Shown here piece after piece: positions 53,700 through 64,000 of a DNA stretch of 64,000 bases; position 1 is the first letter of the stretch, and each line of letters starts with the position of its first letter. Below the pieces are notes generated by a model. That model was not told the DNA's origin and made no database searches. It saw only the letters and a program-made list of their open reading frames with translations. Source of the stretch: Sialis fuliginosa (taxonomy: Eukaryota > Arthropoda > Insecta > Megaloptera > Sialidae); NCBI GenBank assembly GCA_961205875.1, contig OY540814.1, positions 28,774,151 through 28,838,150 on the forward strand, read 5' to 3'. The position numbers and the translations under genes are program-made.

Positions 53700-54090
53700 A
53701 ACAATATCCATCCTACTTTAACGATTCCGGCAGATTATTTCAACGGTGTCGGTTATCTGCGGAGGACGCTGATGACTCACTACCCCCCCCCCCCTCCCTC
53801 CCCAACTTACGTCTTGCAGGCCGAGTGAGATGTTATCTGGCGCATCTCCGGAAGTCCATCAGAGCCCACAGGGACATTGCCGGTTGCCGAAGGTGATTTC
53901 AGGCCAAGACAATGGCCGCAGTATCTATGCTGTGCTCTGCCTCTACGGACCGGTTTACGATCACCGCTCCGCGAACCGCATTATGCCGTCTGTGTTGTCT
54001 CGGTTATCTCTCACACGATGTGTTTGTTTCCTTCACATGTGTTTGCAGGCACGGGCTTAACTAAATTCGAACCGAATAAAATAGTTTAAA
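53700..54090 (+). other. GC-rich single-copy island with exon-like features
   Basis: A C-rich tract, then CCAACTTACGTCTTGCAG ending at 53820, then sequence open in more than one frame. One frame gives RVRCYLAHLRKSIRAHRDIA from just after the acceptor and stops about 25 codons on; another is the 76-codon frame 53830-54060 starting MLSGASPEVH. A second acceptor-like TTTCCTTCACATGTG-TTTGCAG ends near 54048, and AATAAA follows at about 54076. No strong donor is seen (AAG|GTGATT at 53889 is weak). I recognise no domain. It may be an exon, a conserved element or neither. Confidence 0.3.
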
Positions 54091-54239
54091 ATATTCCCGA
54101 TAAAAAACTTTAAAATTAAAAATAAAACCGACATCAACAAAAAAATAAACAAGTTTTGGTAGAGATGAGACCCTTTAGGTCCACACAATCAACTTCCCAA
54201 CATGGTATGATTATAAATACTTGAATAATGATTATTTAT

Positions 54240-54720
54240 CAGAAATAAAACTCACCTTTGTATTATGAATATTAGTTTTCTAATATCCTAATGTCAATAA
54301 TATAACACACATTTTTAGAATAACTAATCTGACAATTTAAATTTAATTGCATTTGTTTCCAAGGTAACATGAATTGTAGACTTATTTATTAGTATTTAAA
54401 ATTCAAATTTTGAGGGTGGTTTTCGCCTTTCACCCATTTTATAGCTGTTTAGGCACGTATAACAACAAAAATACTGAAATACATTTTTCATTATTTGTAT
54501 TGTAGAATATTTATACAAAGTTTCAAGTAAATCCGACCAAAAAAAAACTTTACACTTCTTTTTACCCCCTTAGGGGTTGAATTTCGAAAAATCCTTTCTT
54601 TCAGATCATATTCACATCAAGACGTTTCGATTGGCATCCCAACGAAGTCTATTTTATTTACGAAATTTCGTGAACGTAAAAAATGACACGCACATACGTA
54701 CACACACGCAGACATTTTTC
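54240..54720 (-). repeat. Family P repeat, diverged and truncated
   Basis: 'tgaatattagttttctaata', 'gcatttgtttccaaggtaac' and 'gagggtggttttcgcc' match 23180-23340. From about 54470 it diverges into other text ending with ACGTACACACACGCAGAC. Confidence 0.65.
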
Positions 54721-55049
54721 TGAAAATAGTGTAAATATACTATAGTGACCTTAAAACATACAAATATTTTTTATTTTGATTTTCGGACCGATTACAATAA
54801 CTTCCAGTTGGGAAGTTAAAAATGAACAGACATTAATGTAGAGGTTAAAAAATGACATCGGAAGACTTAAAACGTTACAGGGTATTCCATTTAAAAAAAA
54901 AATTGTTTTTGTTATAGCGCAAAAATGGGACACCGAAATAATTTTACGACGTTGATCTTTTCCAACCAATAATATTATGTACCAAACTTGTTTTTCTATC
55001 TCCTACGAGAAGTGCGCGCTAGGAAAGCCGAACGCACTATTGATATAAT
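54721..55049. other. No gene seen
   Basis: AT-rich single-copy sequence. The 72-codon minus frame (54751-54969) has no recognised domain. Confidence 0.4.
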
Positions 55050-55112
55050 AGTAGAGACGTTAAAATATTCACTTTAAATCTACATCGTGAGTTCCGGCCG
55101 GAATTCCGGTAC
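55050..55112 (+). repeat. Family Y repeat
   Basis: Matches 35815-35875, including TTCCGGCCGGAATTCCGG, which contains the palindrome TTCCGGCCGGAA. Confidence 0.75.
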
Positions 55113-55476
55113 ACCTATATTTTTAAGGTCCATTTTTTTTTAGACCAGCCCACCCCTGCATGTGTCCAGCTCCCTGCGGAAGGCCGTTATTGTTATCGCA
55201 CTAATCTTATAGAACGAAGGTGCATCATAAACTTGTGCTATGGCAATTTATCCTTTCGTCGGACGATGCCTCGAGGTGACTTGACGAGATCTCCTACGTC
55301 GTATTCTTATTCCTTTCGTTGCACCTATCATCGAGACGGTTTCTGATAACGGCGTTGGTACAGAAACTCTAAAGTATTCAGACGGATTTCATTTACGTTG
55401 TATCGGAAATGTGATTGTTTTATTTTTATTTTTGTACCTTTATAAAATTGCATTATTTAAATTTTATTAATGTATA
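55113..55476. other. Single-copy stretch, unexplained
   Basis: 55160-55400 is moderately GC-rich (GACGATGCCTCGAGGTGACT, TTTCTGATAACGGCGTTGG) and shows no repeat match and no gene I recognise. It is a candidate for a conserved non-coding element. Confidence 0.35.
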
Positions 55477-55991
55477 AGGCGGCTATTGCCTATTACACTA
55501 TCAAATAAATATGATAAAATTTATTTGATCAAAGAAATACGACAGTGTAATAAGTCAACTTTTATAATATTTACCTTCATAATATTTCTATGATCATAGT
55601 TAATGACAGTCTCTTATATTTCATCAAAGTTTTTTGACGTCAAAAACAAAATGGCGACTACCAAGTTATCACTGACAGTTACAGTTATATAATTATTAAT
55701 ATATGAATATCAACAAAATCCAGTATTATATGATAATCTTCTTATTGATTATAAAAACCACAATACACGGTTGTAAATTCAAACCTCGATCGCGTCAATT
55801 GACGAACATCCACGCACTGATAATCAAAATGCACCAAAAAAGAAGAAAATATCCCTAGATAATATTGAGAAAATATTATCAAATATTTTATGTAGTGTAA
55901 TAAAACAAAATCCCGTATTTTATCAAAGAAATATGATCAAATCTTTGTCAAAGATCTTTAACATATTTATTTGATAGTGTAATAGCCGCCT
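55477..55991 (-). mobile_element. Family B MITE, complete (515 bp)
   Basis: Termini AGGCGGCTATT and AATAGCCGCCT. The left terminus contains a small internal duplication (GGCTATTGCCTATTACACTA). With TIRs read as TAAGGCGG/CCGCCTAA, GTA flanks both sides. The interior is the reverse of 35877-36359, including GACGTCAAAAACAAAATGGC. Confidence 0.85.
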
Positions 55992-56195
55992 AAGTAATTT
56001 ATAAAATTTTTATGATACACAAGATCAGTTGTAAATCTGATTAAATCTTAATTTTGGTATTTTATTAATACGAAGAAAATTTTAAAATCGTTCAATAGTT
56101 TATTCTCTAAGAAATGTCAGGTGGACTTTTTTATGCAAAATATAGTCGTGTGGAGATGAGTAAAACCGTACGTACTCTATGCGGGCGAGTGTATA

Positions 56196-56745
56196 CTAGG
56201 GTGTTTTTTTTCGGTCCCAAAAGTTAACTGTCCCAAAATTTCAGACTCGTAAATCAAACCGAATATTTTTCCCAATTTTATTTACGCGTTAATAGCTAGT
56301 TGAAAAAAAAATTGAAAATTTCTCAGAGAAATATTTTGTAGAGAATTAAGTGCTCAATTCATAAATCCATTAATTTAAAAAATATGTTTTTTTTTATCAT
56401 AAAAATTGGATTTTATTTTTTATGATAATTTTTAAACGAATATATCTTTAAAAATACTGGATCTATGAATTGAGCACTTGGAATCTTTTTTGTAGGAAAT
56501 TTAATTCTCTATAATACGCTGTTGTAAAAAATTGAAATAAATAATTTTTTAACGAGCTAGTCACGCATAAGTAAAAAATTAAATTTTCCCAAGTTAATCA
56601 AATGGGAAAAAGACTCGGTTTACGCCGTTAGGTTTGATCTACTAGTCTGAAATTTTGGGACAGTTAACTTTTGATCCAAAGCTAAAACATAGGCTAATGG
56701 GACCGAAAAAATAAAAATAAAAAATAAATTTAAAAAACACCCTAG
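56196..56745. mobile_element. Family J foldback MITE, complete (550 bp)
   Basis: Starts CTAGGGTGTTTTTTTTCGGT and ends AAAAAACACCCTAG, flanked by TATA (56192-56195 and 56746-56749), of which TA may be the true duplication. The interior is palindromic ('ctgtcccaaaatttcagact' occurs inverted near 56645). Non-coding. Confidence 0.8.
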
Positions 56746-56749
56746 TATA

Positions 56750-57477
56750 CTAGTTACGAAATTCATTTCTTGGGTAAATTATCAATTTCAAAAAGTACCA
56801 CACCATAGAGACATAATTTTTAGCCATTTTGTATATTGTACATAACTAATATCTGTTAAGTAAGATTTTAAATGCATTTCTACGAAAATATTAAGTATAT
56901 AGGTACATTAATTAACTATTGAATCTTGAATACATTACTTAAATTAAATATATGAATACTTTAGATTTTTAATTTGGCTGCAGATGGAGTTAAGAATTGT
57001 TTCAATTTTGGTATGTAAATTATTAATTATAGCAAGAAAATAAAAAGACTATAAAAATATCCATTAAAAGTTTAAAAAATAAAACCGGTGAGTTTATATT
57101 TCAAACTGATTAAAGTGGTTATCCGTTTTCATGGAATTTTGGGGATTTGAGTGAAATATAAAAATGCAAATACGGTTAAGGTGGATCACGAGGTTTCCAT
57201 TTTAAAATGAAGATTTGCGAAAATCGACCACCGAGGGATAAAATTACATTAAAATGTGTTGCAATTGGACCGAATTTAACAAAAAAAACATATCATTGAA
57301 TAGTTTCAATTACAACGTTTGGCATCTGAGATGTACTTTAATTATTTTAAATGGAAAATGAACAAGCCGCCGTATTCTTTTAAGTGAGGGTATAAATTTT
57401 ACATACTGTACTGCTTTTCTATGAGGTAATTTCTTTATATAGTAATAGCACATTTAATTTTCTAATATGTAGTTATA
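56750..57477. other. No gene seen
   Basis: AT-rich. 57090-57370 is single-copy with a longer low-repeat text but short frames only. Confidence 0.4.
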
Positions 57478-57783
57478 AGACATAGGAAATTTAACATGGG
57501 GACAATTAGAAATGTTGTAGTAAGTGATTGGTGTATTTTGAAATGCCACCTCGAAACTAACTGATAAATTTTAAATTAATCAACAGTATTTTGTTTTCAA
57601 CTTTAATAAGTAAGCATCCTAGATAAATTTTTTTGGCAGATATAAATTTGAAAACAAAATACTAATGACTATTTTATTAAATTTTGTGGCGGTATTTCAA
57701 AATGCACCAATCACACATCGTTAAATTTGACCAAAGGTTACTACAACACTTCTAATTGTCCCCATGTTAAATTTCCTATGTAT
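57478..57783. mobile_element. Family D foldback MITE, short copy
   Basis: From GACATAGGAAATTTAACATG to 'catgttaaatttcctatgt'. The outer CAGTGTATTCC ends are missing, and the left arm has a ~20-base deletion after 'gttgtagtaa'. Confidence 0.8.
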
Positions 57784-58339
57784 AGGATGGTATTCATATT
57801 TTGTGAATATTTTTTATCAATATTATAAGCAATTTTGAAGGTGCTTGTATAAAAATCCATTTATACATAGAGGCTATAAATTTGACATTTTTATGTGATG
57901 TTTTTGAAATATACATAATCATATTATAGGATTTAACTTTGATAATGTCTTCTTCTGAAGGTAGAGGAATAGGAAACAGATTTGACCGTAAGCCGTCTTT
58001 GAGGATTTTAAAGATATCTAATATTAAATTTATATTTTCTCTGTAATATAATATTCTTGAATGCTACCTACTTGAGAGTTTTCTCGTATTGATTGTATTT
58101 GATATTATAGTCAACAACAAAATTGAATATGTATAATAAAAATAAATAAACTGTCGTCCTTCTAGACTTCCATGTCTGGTTGGATTGTTATTTTTTATTA
58201 TTATTTAAAGACAAAATTAACTTTTTACATTTTACTGTTTTTTTTTTTTTTTTTTATATTAAGTAGGTACCATGCGTTCGTATATTAAATAAAAATACAT
58301 AAAGATCGAATCAATATATGCCTCTATAATATATATAAT
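57784..58339. other. No gene seen
   Basis: AT-rich, with a T-run at 58238-58254. AATAAAAATAAATAAA at about 58136 is polyadenylation-like but not near any coding sequence. Confidence 0.4.
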
Positions 58340-58433
58340 ATAAGCTATCTCTATGTTAAATTTCATCTAGATCGGTTCAGCAGTTTAATCGGAAAAAGGT
58401 AAGAAACAAATAGACAGACAGAGTTACTTTATA
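58340..58433 (-). repeat. Family Q fragment
   Basis: 'aagctatctctatgttaaat', 'tagatcggttcagcagttta' and 'agacagacagagttacttta'. Its tail appears to resume at about 59012 (GCGTTTATAATATT), so family U may have inserted into it. Confidence 0.6.
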
Positions 58434-59001
58434 GTAGAGGGAATATGCATTTTTTTTTGATTTTCTCTTTATATGTTCCAAGATTAGTTGAAAATCAAAA
58501 ATTTGGGAAAATCGTCCATGTGCGTCCTGAGAAAATTGCATAATTGATAAAATAAAATAAAATTTACCCTACGACATTTTCTCATTGAATGGCGATTTTA
58601 TTTTTGAAAATTTTATCATGTATTTATAACATAAAAATACATATTTCCTCTTATTTTCGTAAAATTCCCTTCATTTTTACGTTATTTATTGAATTATTAG
58701 TGATAAAAAAAAGTTTTTTTTATTTTTGAGGTTATGATGCGTTTGAAAAGTAACGCTACCAATGCAGTTCTATAGTCTATTAACCTATAAGTATTTTAAT
58801 ATTTTTTTTATTTTTCTACGACCTATAGAAGCAGAGATATTTCAAAAACAGTGTAGCGATTCACTCGAAATGTATCAAAAATGCACAATTATGCAATTTT
58901 CTCGGGACGCACATGACCGATTTTTCTAAATTTTTGATTTTCAACTCATCTTCGAACATATAAAGAAAAAAACTAAAAAAAATCCAACTTCCCGAATGCA
59001 T
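58434..59001. mobile_element. Family U foldback element
   Basis: The left arm ('ctctttatatgttccaagat', 'gttgaaaatcaaaaatttgg', CATGTGCGTCCTGAGAAAAT) is repeated inverted at the right (ATTTTCTCGGGACGCACATG, 'tttttgattttcaactcatc', 'cttcgaacatataaag'). Arms are about 120 bp. The centre matches 10850-11240. Non-coding. Confidence 0.75.
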
Positions 59002-59549
59002 CACTTCAAAATGCAGCGTTTATAATATTTATAATAATAATAATAATTAATAAATCATATGTACATAATATAATACAATTAAGAACTACCTAAAGTGATA
59101 AAAGTTTTTCTTCCTCGCGCAAACAATAGCAGTTAAAACTGAATCATCATCATACGACCATCGCAACACAATATAAAATGATATATCTATTCTGTGCAGT
59201 ATTTACTGTTATATTTTCTCATAAATCTGGCCGCGTACTCGTGGGAGTAGGAGTGGTGGGGGGAGGGGAATAAAGAGGGGTGGGGGCAGTGGTGGCTAGG
59301 TGGATACAGATAAAAAACAAGAGGCCCAGGTACGGCCAGTCGCGTATTCCTCAGAGATACACGATCAAATCAAATGTTCGCGCGCATTGTGAATACTGAT
59401 CGTGTCCAGGTCGGACGTGGGAGGGGGTAGGGGGGTGGAGGGGGGGGGCATGTATAGCGTTCTACCTATGGATGGTTCTGGTCGGATTCTCGTGTTGTGG
59501 AGGTGTTCGGTTGGCTCCTCCTTGGAAATGTTATGGCGATTTAATTTTT
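59002..59549. other. Single-copy G-rich island
   Basis: 59240-59300 and 59415-59448 are dense in G-runs (GTGGTGGGGGGAGGGG, GTGGGAGGGGGTAGGGGGGT) and are strong quadruplex candidates. CAGTCGCGTATTCC and GTTCGCGCGCATTG lie between. A 60-codon plus frame (59402-59584) is glycine-rich because of the G-runs and is not taken as a gene. Confidence 0.45.
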
Positions 59550-60284
59550 ACTTCCATGTTCTGAAAGAAATGGAAGTATTGTAATACCATCGAAAAATCG
59601 TGTCCGAGAAAATGACAAATTCTGATTGTACTAACTTCAAAACTTAAAGAAAAGTTAATTTCCGCATGGCGGCTGTGCGTGTGTCTGTGTGTCTGTGTGT
59701 CTGTGCGGATGTAGAATTTTCTTTCGTTGACGATAACTACTGTAAAAATGCACCGATCTGAATTATTTTTGGGGAAAATGTTTGTCTCAGTGAGTACTCC
59801 AGACCTATTGATTTTGGTGCTAATCAGATTAGAGGTTTTGGAAATATTCGAAATTTTGTAACATTTTTCGTCTAAAAAGTGAATATTGCGAGTATTATCT
59901 CACTAATTTTGATAAGATTTGGTACATTTGCAGTTCAATTGAATCTAAGGGACATTTATTATTTGTACGTGCCTAAACAGCCATTAAAGGGGTGAAAAAC
60001 ACACTTAAAATTTGAATTTTAAATACTAATATGTCATTAATTCATGTTGCCTTGGAAACAAATGCAACTAAATTCAAATTGTCAAATTAGTTTTTCTACG
60101 AATGTGAATTATGTTTTTGACATTAGAAAACTAATATTTATATACAAATGGCAAAAAGTGCTGTAACCGTTGTAAGTATATATGTTTTTTTAATGTATTA
60201 CGATATTAAATTCATAGTAGTAGGTTATATAAATAAAATATTTAAAAAAATGTATATTTAAAAAGATAGAAAGAACATGGAAGT
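59550..60284 (+). mobile_element. Family P element, complete (735 bp)
   Basis: Termini ACTTCCATGTTCT and AGAACATGGAAGT are perfect 13-bp inverted repeats. The left end also forms a hairpin with AGAAATGGAAGT. The interior holds GTGTGTCTGTGTGTCTGTGT and 'tactccagacctattgattt'. Other copies: 22640-23600 (reversed, interrupted), 54240-54720 and a solo end at 26429-26456. No transposase frame; no clear duplication. Confidence 0.8.
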
Positions 60285-60931
60285 CATGTATGGTTCTCCA
60301 TACCGATATTTAATCTATACAATACACCTATCCCCCGATTTACACGGTAGATACGTTCTGCACAAAACTGTGTAAACTGAAATCTTGGATTTTGCTAAAT
60401 AAAATCGTGTAAAATGAAGAAAAAAAATGTGCATGATTCAGTAATTTATTTAAGTAAAACAAAAGTCAGACATCTAGGAAAATTCAAAATTGTTCTTAGT
60501 TCATAAAACACTTGTATTGTGAAATACATACGCACAGATTACCGGGATTCCCCTAAGTGTATATTTTACAAGCCCGGGAATCCCCTGTTCTTTTCATCAG
60601 GTTACTGAAGGAAAAAAAATCAAAAATGCCATCAAATGTTTGTATAGGCGTATATGGAGCGGAATAAACATTTTTACTAGTTTTTTGAAAATTGTCAATT
60701 TATAAATCGTGCCATGGCTAAACCGCTGTACCGATTTTAATGAAATTTCGACAGGAAGATATAATAATAATATTTTTTTTATCAACTGTGGTACAGTGGA
60801 AAATAACACGACAAAAAAAAGAGAGAGAAAAAAGAAATTACAATGCTAATATAAAGAGAGAAAACAAATAATAAATTTTACAAAATTAGAATAAACAATG
60901 AAATATAACTAAAACATGATATGTTAAATTA
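60285..60931. other. No gene; a family Q-like phrase
   Basis: 'ggctaaaccgctgtaccgat' with TTTAATGAAATTTCGACAGG at about 60716-60755 is a further copy of the ACCGAT/ATGAAA phrase. 60340-60420 has several GTGTAAA words. The 70-codon minus frame (60597-60809) overlaps this. Confidence 0.45.
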
Positions 60932-61216
60932 TAGGGTGTCCACCTTTTTTTTTTAAATAAAATTCCCTGACTTTTCCCTGACATTCCCTGACCACTAGAG
61001 GCTCAGTGGCAAGAAGTGATCGAAAGGCCCCCAAACGTGAAAAAAAAATTTAAGGCGTTTTTTTTTTGCTCGTCAACTTAAATTTTTTATTATTTATTTA
61101 TTTTCTTCTTCACTGACTTCTAAGATATAATAAATTCCCTAACTTTCAAAAAAAAATTTATAAATTCCCTGACTTTTCCTGACCACTTTAGGCTTCCCCG
61201 ACTTTCCAGAAAGTTG
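60932..61216 (+). repeat. Family N repeat
   Basis: Starts AGGGTGTCCACC, then 'tgacattccctgaccactag', GGCAAGAAGTGATCGAAAGG, and ends 'gactttccagaaagttgat'. Related to 11361-11575. Confidence 0.7.
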
Positions 61217-61883
61217 ATAGAATTCTTCAAACTGTAGAACTGTATTTCAAACCGTTTTCGACACGACCTTCTCGTACAATTTTTTACTCACAATAAAACC
61301 AGACCACCCTGTATATCAAAATTTAAAAATTAGCGAATAAAATGTCTACTCAATTTTTTTATTTGCACAAACTTAAAAAATTGAAAATTCACAAAAGTCT
61401 CCACAAATTCACAATCAACATTTATATCTATAGTAAACAAATCCAGAAAAGGGGGGGGGTACCACGTTGACGCACTTTTTTACGGTTTGTGTTATTTATT
61501 GTACCTACACACATATTTTGAAGGGTGCATTTATATTTGATAAGGCCGCGGTATATTTGTGAGAATCACCGCGCGTGAGTCGAATCGCAAACTCTCTACC
61601 ACCGCACACCCCACCCGACGGCTCCCACCCCACACTCGTCGACGAGTCTTTTTCTATACACCGAAAACGTGAGGATTTGAATTTATCCGTTTTATGGCAC
61701 AGGTGTTGTTGTGTTTGATGCAGTCAATGCTAGATTTGTTTCTGTTGTTCTATTTTTAATGCGCATTTGCTTGTCGAAGCAGATGGAGGTGTTTAGAATA
61801 CAGGTTTGTTTTTTTTTTATTTGCGTGTGACAGATGTCTAGGTATTTATTAGTGGTTAAGAAAATGTCGATATTGTATTTAAA
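61217..61883. other. No gene; GC-rich islet
   Basis: 61550-61640 is GC-rich and single-copy (CACCGCACACCCCACCCGAC, CACTCGTCGACGAGTC). The 97-codon minus frame (61692-61985) runs into the hAT element and is rejected. Confidence 0.4.
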
Positions 61884-61891
61884 TATGTATG
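61884..61891. repeat. hAT 8-bp target duplication, left
   Basis: TATGTATG, identical to 62215-62222. Confidence 0.85.
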
Positions 61892-62214
61892 CAGTAGCGT
61901 AGTAAGAAAAATTTTCGGTGGGGGTTAAGTTTGGAATTCCGAAAATATGTGAAATTATTATTAAACTTATTAATCGAATAAGCAAAAATTTTATTTTTAT
62001 TTAATTTTATGACTATATAATCAAAAAAAGGTCATTCAATTCAAAATACTTATTTCGCATATTTTAATAACATTGAATATTTCGGGGGGGGGGGGGGGGG
62101 GGTGATTATCACAAAAAAGTTATTTAATTCAAAATTGTTATACTAATTTCATATCTTTTAAAATTTTGGGGGGGGTGTTCGATCCCAAAACCCCCCCCCG
62201 TTCCTACGCCACTG
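61892..62214. mobile_element. hAT MITE (323 bp) with perfect 8-bp duplication
   Basis: Ends CAGTAGCGTAGTAAG and CCTACGCCACTG form imperfect inverted repeats of the CAGTGGCGTAG hAT class, flanked by TATGTATG. It contains an uninterrupted run of about 18 G (62085-62102) and a C-run near the right end. No coding capacity. Confidence 0.88.
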
Positions 62215-62222
62215 TATGTATG

Positions 62223-62358
62223 GGACATATAGCCACATAAGGGTACCTATTAATGCATTGGCCGGTGGACAAATGATTTAAAGTTTATTTGTACACTACT
62301 CTAGTTTGAGGATTCTTGGGGAGATTTGTTGTGTGATGTGGAATCTCTATAGAAAACG
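62223..62358 (+). repeat. Family W repeat
   Basis: GGACATATAGCCACATAAGG through 'ctctatagaaaac', the reverse of 25796-25925. Starts right at the hAT duplication. Confidence 0.75.
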
Positions 62359-62364
62359 TTTAAG

Positions 62365-62590
62365 GATGTATGGCACGTACAGTCTGAGTCAAAAATAATG
62401 TAAATCTAGATGCAATGAACGATCAAAATCAAATTTTTAATTATTCACTTTAAATGCTTATAAAAAGTCAAATTGGTTTAACATAAATACATACTACATA
62501 AACTATAAAAATACTTTTGTTTAAAACCTTATTTTCCATTACTGATTGTTATTTTAGAATTTTAGCCAAAAAAGCAATATTTGTGTTGAT
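62365..62590 (+). repeat. Family K repeat
   Basis: GGATGTATGGCACGTACAGT, 'atctagatgcaatgaacgat', 'aaaaagtcaaattggtttaa'; the reverse of 47024-47250. Confidence 0.75.
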
Positions 62591-62939
62591 AATACGAAAA
62601 AATTTTATTCTGAATTCATCTGTCAGATATAAAAACAAAAGAAGTATTTTATTGTTATAAATGACATAAATTAAAATATTTTTAAATAACTATTTAGAAC
62701 ATAATAATATGTGGAACATACAAATGTAATGAAAATAATAATATTAGTACTTCATATGCTTACATATATGAAAAAATATGTAATAAAAACAAATCATTAC
62801 ATTTCAGTACGCCATTTTTTTTTTTTTTTAATATTTTTCACCAATAATTTTTTTTTCTCACAATTTAGTTCTGTATGCGTATAATTTTTTTTATGAAACT
62901 TGTTGCTGAATATGTAAGTGACGTGTTGTGAAAATTTCA
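62591..62939. other. No gene; AT-rich
   Basis: Long A and T runs, nothing recognised. Confidence 0.4.
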
Positions 62940-63191
62940 GAAGGAGCAAGAAGTGATCGAGAGGCCCCCAGAATGTGACCTTTTTTTTGCTCGTCAACTT
63001 AAATTTAACACTTTTTGCTTCTTCACTCTGACTTCCCAGATATAATAAATTCCCTGACTTTCCAAAAAAATTTAATAAATTCCCTGACTTTTCAGAATTT
63101 TAAAGAAATTCCCTGACTTTTGATAATTTTAAAGAAATTCCCTGACTTTTGAGAATTTTAAAGAAATTCCCTGACTTTCCAGAAAGTGGAG
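62940..63191 (-). repeat. Family N repeat with a tandem of about 31-bp units
   Basis: GCAAGAAGTGATCGAGAGGC, then from 63040 five iterations of 'aaattccctgacttt' spaced by 'tgagaattttaaag'-type linkers, ending 'ctttccagaaagtgga', the reverse of the start of 11361. Confidence 0.8.
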
Positions 63192-64000
63192 ATCGTTATT
63201 ATTGAACGTTTATTAGCGATGCAAGTGTTTATTAAATTGGTACAAAGTAATAACATTTATTTTATGAATACTTAAGATTGATCCATATAGAATCCAATCA
63301 ATGGGACAAATTTAATATGTTGATCTTATTCTCCTTCCATGGTACATATACGTGTTGGCGAAAATTGGGCACGCGTCTATTTAATCACGGCCACAAAAAT
63401 ATAATAATGCCTCGTGTGTTTTTATCTTCAGATTATATTGTACATATAGCACACAAAGCAGCGGTACTTAAAATGTTATGTAGAATTATTATGAAAATTA
63501 CCATTTTTAATAAAATTTGTATTTTTGTTTTCGAGGTTTTAGGTCATTTTTTTAATAAAAAAACGAGTTTCGTAAATGTGTGTAATAAGTAAGTAACTAA
63601 GTTATTCCCTAAAATATCGAACGCAATGAAAATAGCGTATTTTTTAATCTCAATTCGACTCTTACTTTGTAAAATATCGAATGAAAATTTTATTTGTTTG
63701 TTTATGTTTTAATATACATTTTTTTTTTCAAATGGAGGTTGTAGGGAATTTTATAACGAACAACTTTTATTTGAAACTTTTTTTGTATAATACTTATATT
63801 AGAATTTTATATTATTTTTATACTAGAATTTTGTAACTGAACCATGGTTTAGGATATTATTGTAAACCAATTTTGTAACAAATCCTGTGAGTAGCCAAAC
63901 TGTACCTTAAAATAACCTGTTTTAGCCTCCACAGTACAATACACAAACTAAATTTGCTCTCGGCAAAATAATCACGCGAACTATCCTATTTCTAATAATC
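63192..64000. other. No gene recognised
   Basis: A 104-codon plus frame at 63278-63592 has no recognisable domain, no repeat match and no flanking splice sites that I would trust. The rest is AT-rich. Confidence 0.35.

Noticed and set aside
63278..63592. 104-codon plus frame
   Set aside because: No domain recognised, AT-rich codons, no supported splice or promoter signal; chance cannot be excluded.

Overview
The window reads as AT-rich insect nuclear DNA; Lepidoptera is my best guess. Grounds: it holds no convincing protein-coding gene in 64 kb, it is packed with short non-autonomous transposons, it carries a Helitron with TC...CTAG ends of a type familiar from moth and butterfly genomes, and it repeatedly shows insect repeat text in which a (TGTC)n run precedes an 'ACCGATnTTnATGAAA' phrase. 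The order is inference, not proof. The longest open frames (up to 138 codons) are repeat translations or chance frames, and I call none of them a gene.

Region by region. 0-8 kb: a mariner-like MITE end (714-1088), a 141-bp Penelope-like insertion with a hammerhead ribozyme motif and a perfect 13-bp target duplication (1957-2097), a textbook zero-length-exon (recursive) splice site at 3117/3118, an 11-unit minisatellite (4378-5300) and a TTAA-flanked piggyBac-type MITE (5886-6378). 8-20 kb: families O, X, U, N and C, a hAT MITE with perfect 8-bp duplications that contains a TTAA-family fragment (13226-13717), and a MITE inserted cleanly in family X (14611-15010). 20-30 kb: a 748-bp foldback palindrome, a cluster of three CACGTG E-boxes, a mariner-like MITE nested in family P, and a triplicated 90-bp tandem. 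30-37 kb: family B MITEs, a truncated Helitron, a second hammerhead element, a composite of four truncated repeats carrying a second Penelope-like element with a 13-bp duplication, and a 785-bp hAT element. 37-47 kb: the least repetitive part, with islands of higher GC, homeodomain- and POU-like sites, and one 71-bp exon-like interval (43370-43440). 47-64 kb: an intact short Helitron, a 170-bp tandem array grown from a transposon end, the second foldback palindrome, a GC-rich island with splice acceptors (53700-54090), more MITEs, and a third hAT element with perfect duplications (61892-62214).

How it fits together. The simplest reading is one long intron, or intergenic DNA beside a long gene, into which transposons have inserted and nested repeatedly. 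The ratchet-type splice site and both exon-like islands lie on the plus strand, which would fit a plus-strand host gene, but only RNA data can show it. Two further themes stand out: self-cleaving-ribozyme retroelements reduced to 141-180 bp, and a shared 'ACCGAT...ATGAAA' phrase carried by transposon families that otherwise look unrelated. Family letters (A to Y) are my own labels for repeats seen more than once in this window.
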